DNA of 64,000 nt, taken from contig NZ_FBXK01000005.1 of assembly GCF_900013425.1 (NCBI RefSeq), positions 1,798,001-1,862,000 on the forward strand, in the 5' to 3' direction. Shown here one piece after another: positions 1 to 7,660 of the stretch (its first letter is position 1; every line of letters begins with the position of its first letter). This DNA is from Sphingobium sp. Z007 (GTDB lineage Bacteria; Pseudomonadota; Alphaproteobacteria; Sphingomonadales; Sphingomonadaceae). The notes under the pieces were generated by a model. It saw only the letters and a program-made list of their open reading frames with translations, ran no database searches and had not been told where the DNA came from. A program made the position numbers and the translations under genes.

Positions 1-340
1 TGTGGATCGCCGCGTTCACATCCTCGCGCGCGCCGAGCGAGGTGATGACCAGCGGCACGCGATATTGGACGCATAGCGCCAGATCCTCCTCCAGCCGCGC
101 ATTGCTGCGGTGGACGATCAGGTTGACGGCGAAGGGCGCGTCGGCGTCCGTCAGTTCCGCCTGCAATTGCTGCAACCACGCCTCGAACAGGCCGGAGGGC
201 CGCGCATTGAGCGAAGGAAAGGCACCCACGATCCCCGCCCGGCATTGCGCCATGACCAGGGCCGGTTGCGAGATAATGAACATCGGCGATCCGATCAGCG
301 GCAGCGACAGGCGGCCTTCCAGCAATGTCGGCAATGTCAT
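1..340 (-). CDS. Nitronate monooxygenase (2-nitropropane dioxygenase family), N-terminal part, cut by window start
   Basis: The first 113 codons of a minus-strand gene whose 3' end lies outside the window. The start ATG is at 340, preceded by GAGGAG about 9 bases upstream. The translation opens MTLPTLLEGRLSLPLIGSPM and continues with a GIVGAFPSLNARP stretch and an AVNLIVHRSN segment, typical of the FMN-binding TIM barrel of nitronate monooxygenases, which oxidise alkyl nitronates to carbonyl compounds and nitrite. Only the first strands of the barrel are present, so the catalytic His cannot be checked. It is divergent from the membrane-protein gene at 476, with a palindromic site in the shared spacer. 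Confidence 0.8.
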   Translation of the reverse strand, partial: MTLPTLLEGRLSLPLIGSPMFIISQPALVMAQCRAGIVGAFPSLNARPSGLFEAWLQQLQAELTDADAPFAVNLIVHRSNARLEEDLALCVQYRVPLVITSLGAREDVNAAIH

Positions 341-410
341 GATCGATCGTCTCCTCTATTATCGGTCCTGCGCTAACACCGCTAGACCCCCGGAAAAAGG
401 CCAAAATCAA

Positions 411-432
411 CTGTATTGATGTATTAATACAG
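411..432. promoter_or_regulatory. Imperfect palindrome, possible operator in a divergent promoter region
   Basis: A 22-bp near-palindrome with a perfect core GTATTAATAC (421-430) and flanking CTGTAT/ATACAG arms. It lies in the 135-bp spacer between the divergent genes at 340 (minus) and 476 (plus), an AT-rich patch in GC-rich surroundings. The arrangement fits a dimeric repressor site (GntR or TetR type), but no regulator gene is adjacent and the assignment is inference. Confidence 0.35.
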
Positions 433-475
433 CAATGCTAATATACCCTTCCCAGACAGGGTCGGGAGCAGGACG

Positions 476-1534
476 ATGTATAGCGAGAGCGATTTACAGG
501 ATGCCGTAGCGGCCGGTGCTATTGCCCCGCAGGCGGCTCAGGCGTTGCGCGATCATGTCGCCGCGCAGCACGCCTCGCCGATGGTCGATGAAGAACATTT
601 CCGGCTACTGACCGGCTTCAACGACATCTTCGTCGCGATCGCCAGCATCCTGCTGCTGCTGGCCGTCGGCTGGCTTGGCAACGGCCTGCGATTCGGCGCA
701 CCGGACCATCATCCCGCTTTCATGGCCGGCGTGCTGGTCGCTGCGGTCAGTTGGGGCCTGGCCGAATATTTCACCCGGCGCCGGCACATGGCGCTGCCCT
801 CCATTCTTTTGCTGGGCGGGTTCGTCGGCGGCATCGCCTTTGCGGTCGGTGCGCTGGGCGCGCAGATCTTCCCCGATGCGGGCGACAGCCTCGCATCGAT
901 GATCCTGTGCGTCGCGGCTGGCGCGGGCGTGTTCGCGGCCTGGGCGCATTGGCGCCGCTTCATGGTGCCGATCACCGTGGCGGTCGGCGCGGCCGCGGCG
1001 GCGGGTGTGGGGGTGAGCCTTGTGATCGCCGCCATGCCCGGCAGCGCGACCCTGCCCTTCGCGCTGCTGCTCATCGCAGGTCTCGCCACCTTCGCGCTCG
1101 CCATGTGGTGGGACATGAGCGACCGCGCCCGCATCACGCGCCGGTCTGACGTCGCCTTCTGGCTGCACCTGGCCGCCGCGCCGATGATCGCACACTCCCT
1201 CTTTTACTTGCTGGGCGTGCTAAAAGGCGATGAGATCAGCGCCGGTCGCGCGGCGCTCGTGATCGCGCTGTATGTCGCCTTTGGCGTGGTGGCGCTGGCG
1301 ATCGATCGGCGGGCGCTGCTCGTCTCCAGCCTCGCCTACGTCCTCTTCGCTCTCTACGGCCTGTTTCGCCAGGCCGGCGCGGTGGAGATGTCCTGGGCGC
1401 TCACCGCGCTGGTCATCGGTTCCGCGCTGCTGCTGCTGTCGGCGCTTTGGCACCATGCCCGCGCGCTAATCGTCGGCGTCCTGCCCCCGCGCCTTTCGGA
1501 GCGGCTGCCCTATCTGGATCGCGCCGTCGCATGA
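476..1534 (+). CDS. DUF2157-type multi-spanning membrane protein
   Basis: A 352-residue integral membrane protein. The N-terminus (about residues 1-45) is soluble, acidic and helical, as in DUF2157 proteins. It is followed by some nine to ten hydrophobic segments, for example IFVAIASILLLLAVGWL near residue 50 and LVIGSALLLLSALW near 315. No catalytic motif is visible and its function is unknown. The start ATG follows a GGAGCAGGACG stretch. It ends 17 bases before the convergent DUF2794 gene. DUF2157 genes are often followed by a DUF4401 partner, which is absent here. Confidence 0.75.
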   Translation: MYSESDLQDAVAAGAIAPQAAQALRDHVAAQHASPMVDEEHFRLLTGFNDIFVAIASILLLLAVGWLGNGLRFGAPDHHPAFMAGVLVAAVSWGLAEYFTRRRHMALPSILLLGGFVGGIAFAVGALGAQIFPDAGDSLASMILCVAAGAGVFAAWAHWRRFMVPITVAVGAAAAAGVGVSLVIAAMPGSATLPFALLLIAGLATFALAMWWDMSDRARITRRSDVAFWLHLAAAPMIAHSLFYLLGVLKGDEISAGRAALVIALYVAFGVVALAIDRRALLVSSLAYVLFALYGLFRQAGAVEMSWALTALVIGSALLLLSALWHHARALIVGVLPPRLSERLPYLDRAVA

Positions 1535-1550
1535 AAGCGACGGGTGATCC

Positions 1551-1907
1551 TCAATCCTCGACGATCCGCAGCAATTTACGCTCGACCGGGGCCAGCACGC
1601 CCTGCAATTCCTGGCCGCGCTTCAATATCTGGCCGCTTTCCCCGACCAGCGCCCACATGCCCTGCCGATGGCGCAGCGCCGGACGCTTTTCGATCCGATA
1701 TTCCGGCCGTTCGGCGGAGCGGCGAAAGGCGCTGAAGATCGCAGCGTCCTGCCCCATATCCATCGCATAATCGCGCCAATGGCCGGCCGACACCATGCGG
1801 CCGTATAAATCCATAATCCGCTGCAGTTCCAGCCGCTCAAACCCGACCTGCCCGCCCTTTGGCAGCGGCCCCGCCCCTCGATGGGGAAACGGCGTTACAT
1901 TACTCAT
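1551..1907 (-). CDS. DUF2794 domain-containing protein
   Basis: A 118-residue cytoplasmic protein of the alphaproteobacterial DUF2794 family, recognised from the core GHWRDYAMDMGQDAAIFSAF followed by RRSAERPEYRIEKRP. It is almost entirely one small domain, with a short proline-rich N-terminus. No biochemical function is known for the family. Its ATG overlaps the stop of the serine acetyltransferase gene (ATGA at 1905-1909), so the two are probably translated from one mRNA. Confidence 0.85.
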   Translation of the reverse strand: MSNVTPFPHRGAGPLPKGGQVGFERLELQRIMDLYGRMVSAGHWRDYAMDMGQDAAIFSAFRRSAERPEYRIEKRPALRHRQGMWALVGESGQILKRGQELQGVLAPVERKLLRIVED

Positions 1908-2620
1908 CAGGCCCGGCCGCGCTCCTTGAACAATGGCGCATCGTCATCCAACACCGGGGTCTGGCGCTCCGCCATCAATGCCGCCAGACGTTTTTGCAAC
2001 TGCTCGACCTCGCACTGGAGCATTTCCAGCTTCTGCTTTTCCGGGTCGAAACAGTCCGAACAGGGCGTGCCATAAGGCATGAAGTCGCGCTGATAGGCGG
2101 TCACGTCAACCAGCATCGCGCGCGCCGGGATGCCGACCATGGTCGCGCCATCGGCCACATCCTTGGTCACCACCGCGTTCGCCCCCACCCGCGCACGCGC
2201 GCCGACATTGATCGGTCCCAGCACCTGCGCACCCGACCCCACGATCACGCCGTCATGCAGCGTCGGGTGACGCTTGCCGGCGATGCCGTTGGCGGGATCG
2301 GTGCCGCCCAACGTCACATTCTGGTAGAGGGTGACGTCATCGCCGATCTCGGCCGTCTCGCCAATCACGGTAAAGCCATGGTCTATGAAGAAGCGCTTGC
2401 CGATTTTCGCGCCGGGATGGATGTCGTTGCCGGTGAGGAATCGCGAGAAATGATTCACCGCACGCGCGAGGAAGAACAGCCGCGCACGGTAGAGGCGATG
2501 GGCAACCCGATGGAATGCCAGCGACCAGACGCCGGGGTAAAGCAGGATTTCCGCGCGGGACCGCGGCGCCGGATCGCGGGATTTGATCGAATCCAGATAG
2601 GAAATGAGGCTGCTTACCAT
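1907..2620 (-). CDS. cysE: Serine O-acetyltransferase (CysE/EpsC type)
   Basis: A 237-residue protein that transfers acetyl from acetyl-CoA to serine, giving O-acetylserine for cysteine synthesis. Residues 40-165 carry the left-handed beta-helix hexapeptide repeats, including [19 protein letters not shown], the catalytic His-Gly region and [17 protein letters not shown]. The length and compact N-terminus resemble EpsC-type enzymes rather than the longer enterobacterial CysE. The C-terminal tail (from about 185) is predicted coiled-coil ([20 protein letters not shown]) and contains extra cysteines. It is the first gene of a two-gene unit with DUF2794. Confidence 0.88.
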   Translation of the reverse strand: MVSSLISYLDSIKSRDPAPRSRAEILLYPGVWSLAFHRVAHRLYRARLFFLARAVNHFSRFLTGNDIHPGAKIGKRFFIDHGFTVIGETAEIGDDVTLYQNVTLGGTDPANGIAGKRHPTLHDGVIVGSGAQVLGPINVGARARVGANAVVTKDVADGATMVGIPARAMLVDVTAYQRDFMPYGTPCSDCFDPEKQKLEMLQCEVEQLQKRLAALMAERQTPVLDDDAPLFKERGRA

Positions 2621-2789
2621 CCAGACGTCCCTGACCGATCCCAGACTGTTATGAGGATTCCATATAAGGGAGATTATGCGGCTTTTCCAGACGGCGTGCT
2701 AATCCCGCTTTTTCGCTGCAAATAGAAACTTGCTTGGCAACCCGCGATATTCCAATCATTGCGATAGACAATTCCAGGAAGGGTAGCGG

Positions 2790-3563
2790 ATGATCGACAC
2801 TTTTATCGCCCATTTCGGCGAAATCCTGCCGTTCATCCTCGTGGGCTTCGGCGCGCAGATCATCGACGGCGCGCTAGGCATGGCCTATGGCGTTATCTCC
2901 AGCACCCTGTTGCTGACCCTGGGCGTGCCGCCCAGCCGCGCGTCGGCCAGCGTCCATGTCGCCGAAACCTTCACGACCGGCGTGTCTGCGATCAGCCATA
3001 TCCTGCACCGCAATGTCGATTGGAAACTCTTTGCGCGACTCATCATTCCCGGCGTGATCGGCGGCGTCAGCGGCGCCTATTTCCTGTCCAATATCGACGG
3101 CGCGGTCATCAAGCCCTTCGTCCTGGCCTATCTCGCCGCGATCGGCTTCTACCTTATCTGGCGCGGCTTCCATCTGCCGCCCAAACCGCGCGATCCCAAA
3201 TGGGTCGGGCCGCTGGGTCTGATCGGCGGCTTCATGGATGCCAGCGGCGGTGGCGGCTGGGGGCCGATCGTGACATCGAACCTGCTGCTCCAGGGGTCCA
3301 GTCCGCGCCATACGATCGGCACCGTCAACACGGTCGAATTTATCCTCACCCTGTCGATCAGCCTGACCTTCCTCATCCATCTGGGCTGGGAAGCGTTCAC
3401 CACCTATACGCTCGGCCTACTGATCGGCGGCGTGATTGCCGCCCCCTTTGGCGCAATGCTGGCGCGCCGGGTTGCGCCGCGCGTTCTTTTCTCGGCGGTG
3501 GGCGTGATCCTGACGATCACATCGCTGTTCGGGGTCGCCAAATATCTTGGATATATCGGCTAG
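2790..3563 (+). CDS. Sulfite exporter TauE/SafE family (DUF81) membrane protein
   Basis: A 257-residue membrane protein with about eight hydrophobic segments and the family hallmarks GFGAQIIDGALGMAYG near residue 20 and the second repeat GGFMDASGGGGWGPI near 147. Family members export or import small anions such as sulfite, sulfoacetate or organosulfonates; the substrate cannot be read from the sequence. AGGAAGGG lies just upstream of the ATG. The serine acetyltransferase gene is divergent and upstream, so a sulfur-related role is plausible but inferred. oxyR follows 37 bases downstream in the same direction. Confidence 0.88.
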   Translation: MIDTFIAHFGEILPFILVGFGAQIIDGALGMAYGVISSTLLLTLGVPPSRASASVHVAETFTTGVSAISHILHRNVDWKLFARLIIPGVIGGVSGAYFLSNIDGAVIKPFVLAYLAAIGFYLIWRGFHLPPKPRDPKWVGPLGLIGGFMDASGGGGWGPIVTSNLLLQGSSPRHTIGTVNTVEFILTLSISLTFLIHLGWEAFTTYTLGLLIGGVIAAPFGAMLARRVAPRVLFSAVGVILTITSLFGVAKYLGYIG

Positions 3564-3600
3564 GGCTCTTATACTCGGAGTTCTGATCGAGGAATCCGAT

Positions 3601-4530
3601 ATGTCCAGCTACCTGCCCACGCTCAAACAGCTGCAATATCTCGTCGCGCTGAAAGAGCAGGGCCATTTCGGCAAGGCCGCCGACAGTTGCTTCGTCACCC
3701 AGTCAACCCTGTCGGCGGGCATCCGCGAACTGGAATCGCTGATCGGCGTCACTTTGGTCGAGCGCACCCGGCGGGTAGTGCGCTTCACCGCGCTGGGCGA
3801 TCGCATCGTGGACAAGGCGCATCGCGTGCTGCGCGAGGCGGAGGAACTGGTCGCCATCGCCGAAGCATCGGGCAAGCCGCTGACCGGCGAATTGCGGATG
3901 AGCGTGATCCCCACCATCGCCCCTTTCCTGCTGCCCCGGCTGCTCCCCCGCCTGCGCGCCGACCGGCCGGACCTCAAACTCTATCTGCGGGAGGAAACGA
4001 CCCAGCCCGGCATCGAATCGCTGCGCCACGGCAATGTCGACTGCGTGCTCATGGCCCTACCCTTCGCGATGGGGGAGGTGGACAGCGAAATCCTGTTCCA
4101 GGACCGGCTCTACGTCGCCTTCCCGCATGACGAGCCGCGCGATCCGCCCGAATGGATCGGCCCGGACATGATCGACGAGAGCAAGTTGCTGCTGCTGGAG
4201 GACGGCCATTGTCTCAAGGACCATGCGCTGGCCGCCTGCAACCGGCCTGACCTGCGCGCCAGCGCGACGATGATGGGCACGTCGCTGCACACGCTGATCC
4301 AGATGGTCGACAATGGCCTGGGCATGACCATGATCCCGGAAATGGCGATCGCAAGCGGCATATTGGAGCATACGCGGATCGTGGCGCGGCCGTTGCAGTC
4401 AGAGCGGGCCTGGCGCGATATCGCGCTGGTGTGGCGCAAGAACAGCCCGCGCGAGAAGGAATTTCACCTGTTGGCCGGCATCCTGCGCGATGCCGCTGCG
4501 GTCAATTGCCGATTGCCCGAAGCGGCTTAG
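3601..4530 (+). CDS. oxyR: Hydrogen-peroxide sensing LysR-type regulator OxyR
   Basis: A 309-residue LysR-type regulator. The N-terminal winged helix (residues 5-65, QLQYLVALKEQGHFGKAAD) is followed by an effector domain that carries the two OxyR redox cysteines, Cys204 and Cys213, in GHCLKDHALAAC, nine residues apart as in E. coli Cys199/Cys208. Peroxide forms a disulfide between them and turns on antioxidant genes. The chosen ATG at 3601 has GAGGA just upstream; an earlier in-frame ATG at 3547 lies inside the preceding gene and would add a non-homologous extension. No catalase or peroxiredoxin gene is adjacent. Confidence 0.93.
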   Translation: MSSYLPTLKQLQYLVALKEQGHFGKAADSCFVTQSTLSAGIRELESLIGVTLVERTRRVVRFTALGDRIVDKAHRVLREAEELVAIAEASGKPLTGELRMSVIPTIAPFLLPRLLPRLRADRPDLKLYLREETTQPGIESLRHGNVDCVLMALPFAMGEVDSEILFQDRLYVAFPHDEPRDPPEWIGPDMIDESKLLLLEDGHCLKDHALAACNRPDLRASATMMGTSLHTLIQMVDNGLGMTMIPEMAIASGILEHTRIVARPLQSERAWRDIALVWRKNSPREKEFHLLAGILRDAAAVNCRLPEAA

Positions 4531-4540
4531 CGGTAAACAG

Positions 4541-4614
4541 CCGTTCGCTTCGAGCGAAGTCGAGAAGTGGATAGCGCTGTACCCACGTTTCTCGACTTCG
4601 CTAGAAACGAACGG
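4541..4614. repeat. Inverted repeat of the sphingomonad CGAGCGAAGTCGAG type, probably acting as a terminator
   Basis: Two 26-base arms (4541-4566 and 4589-4614) can pair with few mismatches. The core is TTCGAGCGAAGTCGAGAA and its complement, with a 22-base loop. It lies between the convergent oxyR and moaE genes, so it could end both transcripts. The same sequence family is seen at 39790-39888, supporting a dispersed REP-like element. Confidence 0.75.
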
Positions 4615-4620
4615 AGATTG

Positions 4621-5064
4621 TTAGCTTTTCCAGCTCTGCGCCTTGGCCTCATCCTCGGCCCGCGCCTCGACCCACTGGGTCACGCCGTCGCCGAAATGCT
4701 CCTTCTTCCAGAAAGGCGCGTCCGACTTCATCCAGTCGATCAGGAAGGCGCAGCTTTCCAGTGCGGCGATGCGATGACGCGACGCGGTGCCGACGAATAC
4801 GATGCGCGCGCCCGGCGCCAACCGCCCGAAACGATGGATGACGCTGACGCCCAGCAGCGGCCAGCGAGCGAGCGCTTCGTCCGCGATCCGATCGACCTGC
4901 AACTGCGTCATCGCCGGATAATGTTCCAACTCCAGCGCGATGAGGCCGCCATCCCCGCGCACCACCCCGGTAAAGCTTGCCACGCCGCCGCCGCCCAGCG
5001 TCTCCAGAGCGGCCAGTTCGGCGGCCACATCGAAATCCGCCGTCTGGATGAAAACCCGTTTCAT
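4621..5064 (-). CDS. moaE: Molybdopterin synthase catalytic subunit MoaE
   Basis: A 147-residue protein with the MoaE core: GGGGVASFTGVVRGDGG near the N-terminus, LELEHYPAM, and the C-terminal APFWKKEHFGDG region containing the conserved lysines. MoaE converts precursor Z (cPMP) to molybdopterin using sulfur carried on the C-terminus of MoaD. Its start overlaps the moaD stop (ATGA at 5061-5064), so the two subunits are translationally coupled and probably made in equal amounts. Confidence 0.95.
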   Translation of the reverse strand: MKRVFIQTADFDVAAELAALETLGGGGVASFTGVVRGDGGLIALELEHYPAMTQLQVDRIADEALARWPLLGVSVIHRFGRLAPGARIVFVGTASRHRIAALESCAFLIDWMKSDAPFWKKEHFGDGVTQWVEARAEDEAKAQSWKS

Positions 5065-5321
5065 CCGCCCGTCACCGGGGGAAACAACGCCACTTCGCGC
5101 GCATCACCGATCGGGCAGTCCAACGGCACGAAACGCTGGTCGATCGCCGCGCGCAACCGCGCCGGATCGCCCAAAGCCTGCGCATAGCCCCCACCCCGCG
5201 CAGCCAGCGTCGCCACTAAATCGGCCACGCTCGCGGTCGGCGCGGGCCGCGCGACCCGTTCCTCCTCACGGCCGATGGCTTCGCGCACCCAGGCGAAATA
5301 GACGATGGTCAGGTCCGCCAT
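5061..5321 (-). CDS. moaD: Molybdopterin synthase sulfur-carrier subunit MoaD
   Basis: An 86-residue ubiquitin-like protein starting MADLTIVYFAWVREAIG and ending in the required Gly-Gly (VALFPPVTGG), which is thiocarboxylated by MoeB and donates sulfur to MoaE. The length is normal for the family. It starts 6 bases after the pgsA stop and overlaps moaE by 4 bases. The pgsA-moaD-moaE order forms one transcription unit. Confidence 0.94.
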   Translation of the reverse strand: MADLTIVYFAWVREAIGREEERVARPAPTASVADLVATLAARGGGYAQALGDPARLRAAIDQRFVPLDCPIGDAREVALFPPVTGG

Positions 5322-5327
5322 CGCCGC

Positions 5328-5891
5328 TCAGTCCATATGCTTGATGCCGACGCGCAGATAGTCCCAGCCGGTGACCAGCGTCAGCATCGCCGCGGCCCAC
5401 AGGGTGATGATACCCACGGTCTGGACGAAAGGAAAATGCGGCACAGCCCCGGCCAGTATCAATGCGCCCAGCGCGATGATCTGGAAGGTCGTCTTCCACT
5501 TCGCCAGGCGCGACACCGGCATCGACACCTGTATCCCCGCCAGAAATTCGCGCAGCCCCGACACCGCGATCTCGCGCAGCAGGATGATCATCGCGGCGGC
5601 GATATGGATGCCTGCAATATCACGGGTCGCGGCCAGCATCAGGATGACGGCACCGACCATGATCTTGTCGGCGATCGGGTCCAGGAATACGCCCAGTTTC
5701 GATACCGTGCCCTGCGCGCGGGCCAGATAGCCGTCGAAATAATCGGTCACGCCCATCAGGCAATAGAGGGCGAAGGCCAGCGCATAGCCGGTCGTCCAGC
5801 GCGCGCCTTGCTCTGCCGGCCACAAGAGCGCGACCAGCAAGGGCACCGTCACGATCCGCGAAAGCGTCAGCAAATTGGGCAGCGTGAGCAT
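5328..5891 (-). CDS. pgsA: CDP-diacylglycerol-glycerol-3-phosphate 3-phosphatidyltransferase PgsA
   Basis: A 187-residue membrane enzyme that makes phosphatidylglycerophosphate from CDP-diacylglycerol and glycerol-3-phosphate. It has the full CDP-alcohol phosphotransferase signature D-x2-DG-x2-AR-x8-G-x3-D-x3-D (DYFDGYLARAQGTVSKLG then VFLDPIADK) and about four to five membrane segments. The start is placed at the ATG at 5891 (MLTLPNLLTLSRIV), the usual N-terminus of PgsA; an upstream TTG at 5930 would add 13 unrelated residues. It leads the operon with moaD and moaE. Confidence 0.93.
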   Translation of the reverse strand: MLTLPNLLTLSRIVTVPLLVALLWPAEQGARWTTGYALAFALYCLMGVTDYFDGYLARAQGTVSKLGVFLDPIADKIMVGAVILMLAATRDIAGIHIAAAMIILLREIAVSGLREFLAGIQVSMPVSRLAKWKTTFQIIALGALILAGAVPHFPFVQTVGIITLWAAAMLTLVTGWDYLRVGIKHMD

Positions 5892-6023
5892 CGCCGCGAA
5901 CTGCCACAGTCCGACGCGGCATACAAGCAAAGCTGTATCATCACGCCCAACCCATTGGACACAGACGCCGGCAACCGCTAGACCCCGCCCCGGTCGCTCA
6001 CGGAAAAGAAGACGCCCCTATCC

Positions 6024-7334
6024 ATGCAAGCCTCTCTCAGGCTCTTGAACAAGCGCCGTTTTCTGCCGCTTTTCATCACCCAGCTGCTCGGTGCGTTCAA
6101 CGACAATCTGTTCAAGAACGCGATGGTGCTGTTCGTCGTCTATCAGGTCTATAATGACGAACGGTCCGAAACCTGGTTCAGCGCGCTGGCGACCGGCGTC
6201 TTCATATTACCGTTTTTCCTGATGTCGGCGCTGTCGGGGCAATTGGCCGACCAGCGCGACAAGGCGGTCATCATCCGCTGGGTCAAGGCCGCGGAAATCG
6301 TAATCATGGGCGTCGGCGCGATCGGCCTTGGCCTGATCTGGAGCGGCATTGCGGTCCATACGCTGGCGATTCCGCTGCTGCTGATCGCACTGTTCGCCAT
6401 GGGCATCCATTCGACCTTCTTCGGCCCGATCAAATATGCGATCCTGCCCCAGCATCTGCATGACGATGAAGTGCTGGGCGGCACCGGCCTCGTTGAAGCG
6501 GGCACTTATATCGCGATCCTGGCCGGCACGATCCTGGCCGGCCTGATCCCGGTGGAAGCCGCCGCCGTGTGCATCATCATCACCGCGCTGATCGGCTACG
6601 CCGCGGGGCGGAAGGTGCCTTCCGCGCCGTCCTTGCTGGACCAGCAGCCGATCGATTTCCACATTATCCGGTCGTCGGTCGCGCTGGTGCGCGGCACAAT
6701 GCATATCCGCCGGCTCTTCCTGGCGATCATGGCGATCAGCCTGTTCTGGGCGGTCGGCTCCATCCTGTTCATCCAGTTTCCGCCGCTGGTGAAGAATGTC
6801 CTGACCGCCGACAAGCCGGTCGCCAGCCTGTTCCTGGCCATCTTCTCAATCGGCATCGCCATCGGATCGGTGGCGATCAACCGGCTGTTGCAGGGGCGTG
6901 TGTCGGCCAAATACGCCCCCGCTTCGGTGCTCGGCATGGGGCTGTGCATCGTCGCCTTCCACATCGTGTGCGACCTGTGGACGCCTTCGCCGGGCGGGCA
7001 GATGTTGTCCTTGACCGGCTTCCTCGCCCATCCGCTCGCCATTCCCCTGTCGCTCTGCCTGCTGGGCGTTGCGACCTTCGGCGGCATGTTCGTGGTGCCG
7101 CTCTACGCCTTCCTCACCACGACGGTCGAAAAATGCGAAGCGGCGCGGACGGTGGCGGCGAACAACATCGTCAATTCGGGCGCGATGGTGATCGGCTCGT
7201 TCTGCGCCATTGGCCTGAGCATCGCGGGCGTGTCGGTTGTGATGCAGCTGCTGCTCGTCGCCTTCCTGACGCTGCCCTGCGCCGCGATGGCGTGGAAGCT
7301 GCACAAGGCCTGCGATGGCCCTTTATGCCACTGA
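6024..7334 (+). CDS. MFS transporter, lysophospholipid transporter LplT-like
   Basis: A 436-residue major-facilitator protein with about twelve membrane segments. The N-terminus (LLNKRRFLPLFITQLLGAFN, then DNLFKNA) and the loop SALSGQLADQRDKA after helix 2 match LplT and the transporter half of LplT-PlsC-Aas proteins, which flip lysophospholipids across the inner membrane. No acyltransferase domain is fused or adjacent, so the recycling partner must be elsewhere. It is divergent from pgsA across 130 bases. Substrate assignment is by family resemblance only. Confidence 0.8.
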   Translation: MQASLRLLNKRRFLPLFITQLLGAFNDNLFKNAMVLFVVYQVYNDERSETWFSALATGVFILPFFLMSALSGQLADQRDKAVIIRWVKAAEIVIMGVGAIGLGLIWSGIAVHTLAIPLLLIALFAMGIHSTFFGPIKYAILPQHLHDDEVLGGTGLVEAGTYIAILAGTILAGLIPVEAAAVCIIITALIGYAAGRKVPSAPSLLDQQPIDFHIIRSSVALVRGTMHIRRLFLAIMAISLFWAVGSILFIQFPPLVKNVLTADKPVASLFLAIFSIGIAIGSVAINRLLQGRVSAKYAPASVLGMGLCIVAFHIVCDLWTPSPGGQMLSLTGFLAHPLAIPLSLCLLGVATFGGMFVVPLYAFLTTTVEKCEAARTVAANNIVNSGAMVIGSFCAIGLSIAGVSVVMQLLLVAFLTLPCAAMAWKLHKACDGPLCH

Positions 7335-7354
7335 CCGGACGCCCGGTCAGCCGT

Positions 7355-7552
7355 TCAGAAAATGAAGCTGTAAAAGGCGGTGAAGAAAGCCGCGAAACTC
7401 AGCCCGAACAGCTTCCAGTCGCTGTCGTCGTCGCTGATCCGCTTCTTGCGCGTGGGGCTTTCCTCCGCAACGCGCAGCACATGGGCGGGCAGCCGCTGGC
7501 GGAAAGGATGGCGGGCCGATTCGGTGGTGAGGACGAGGGGTCGGTTTCGCAT
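7355..7552 (-). CDS. Small hypothetical membrane-anchored protein
   Basis: A 65-residue reading frame in an otherwise empty 326-base gap. The N-terminal half is basic and proline-containing (RHPFRQRLPAHVLRVAEE) and the C-terminus is a single hydrophobic aromatic stretch (LFGLSFAAFFTAFYSFIF), giving the look of a tail-anchored small protein. The composition is coherent and it does not overlap another gene, but no good ribosome site is seen before the ATG at 7552 and no family is recognised. Confidence 0.5.
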   Translation of the reverse strand: MRNRPLVLTTESARHPFRQRLPAHVLRVAEESPTRKKRISDDDSDWKLFGLSFAAFFTAFYSFIF

Positions 7553-7660
7553 GATGCGTGGTTAACGCAAAATTTACCATTTGGACCAGTGCTGATCCTG
7601 GCTAATTTCGGGCTGTCCCGGCGCGGGACAGGCTTGACTGTATGATATGAATAACACAGT

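Noticed and set aside
3547..3600. Upstream start for oxyR at 3547
   Set aside because: It lies within the end of the TauE/SafE gene and adds residues not found in OxyR; GAGGA precedes the ATG at 3601.
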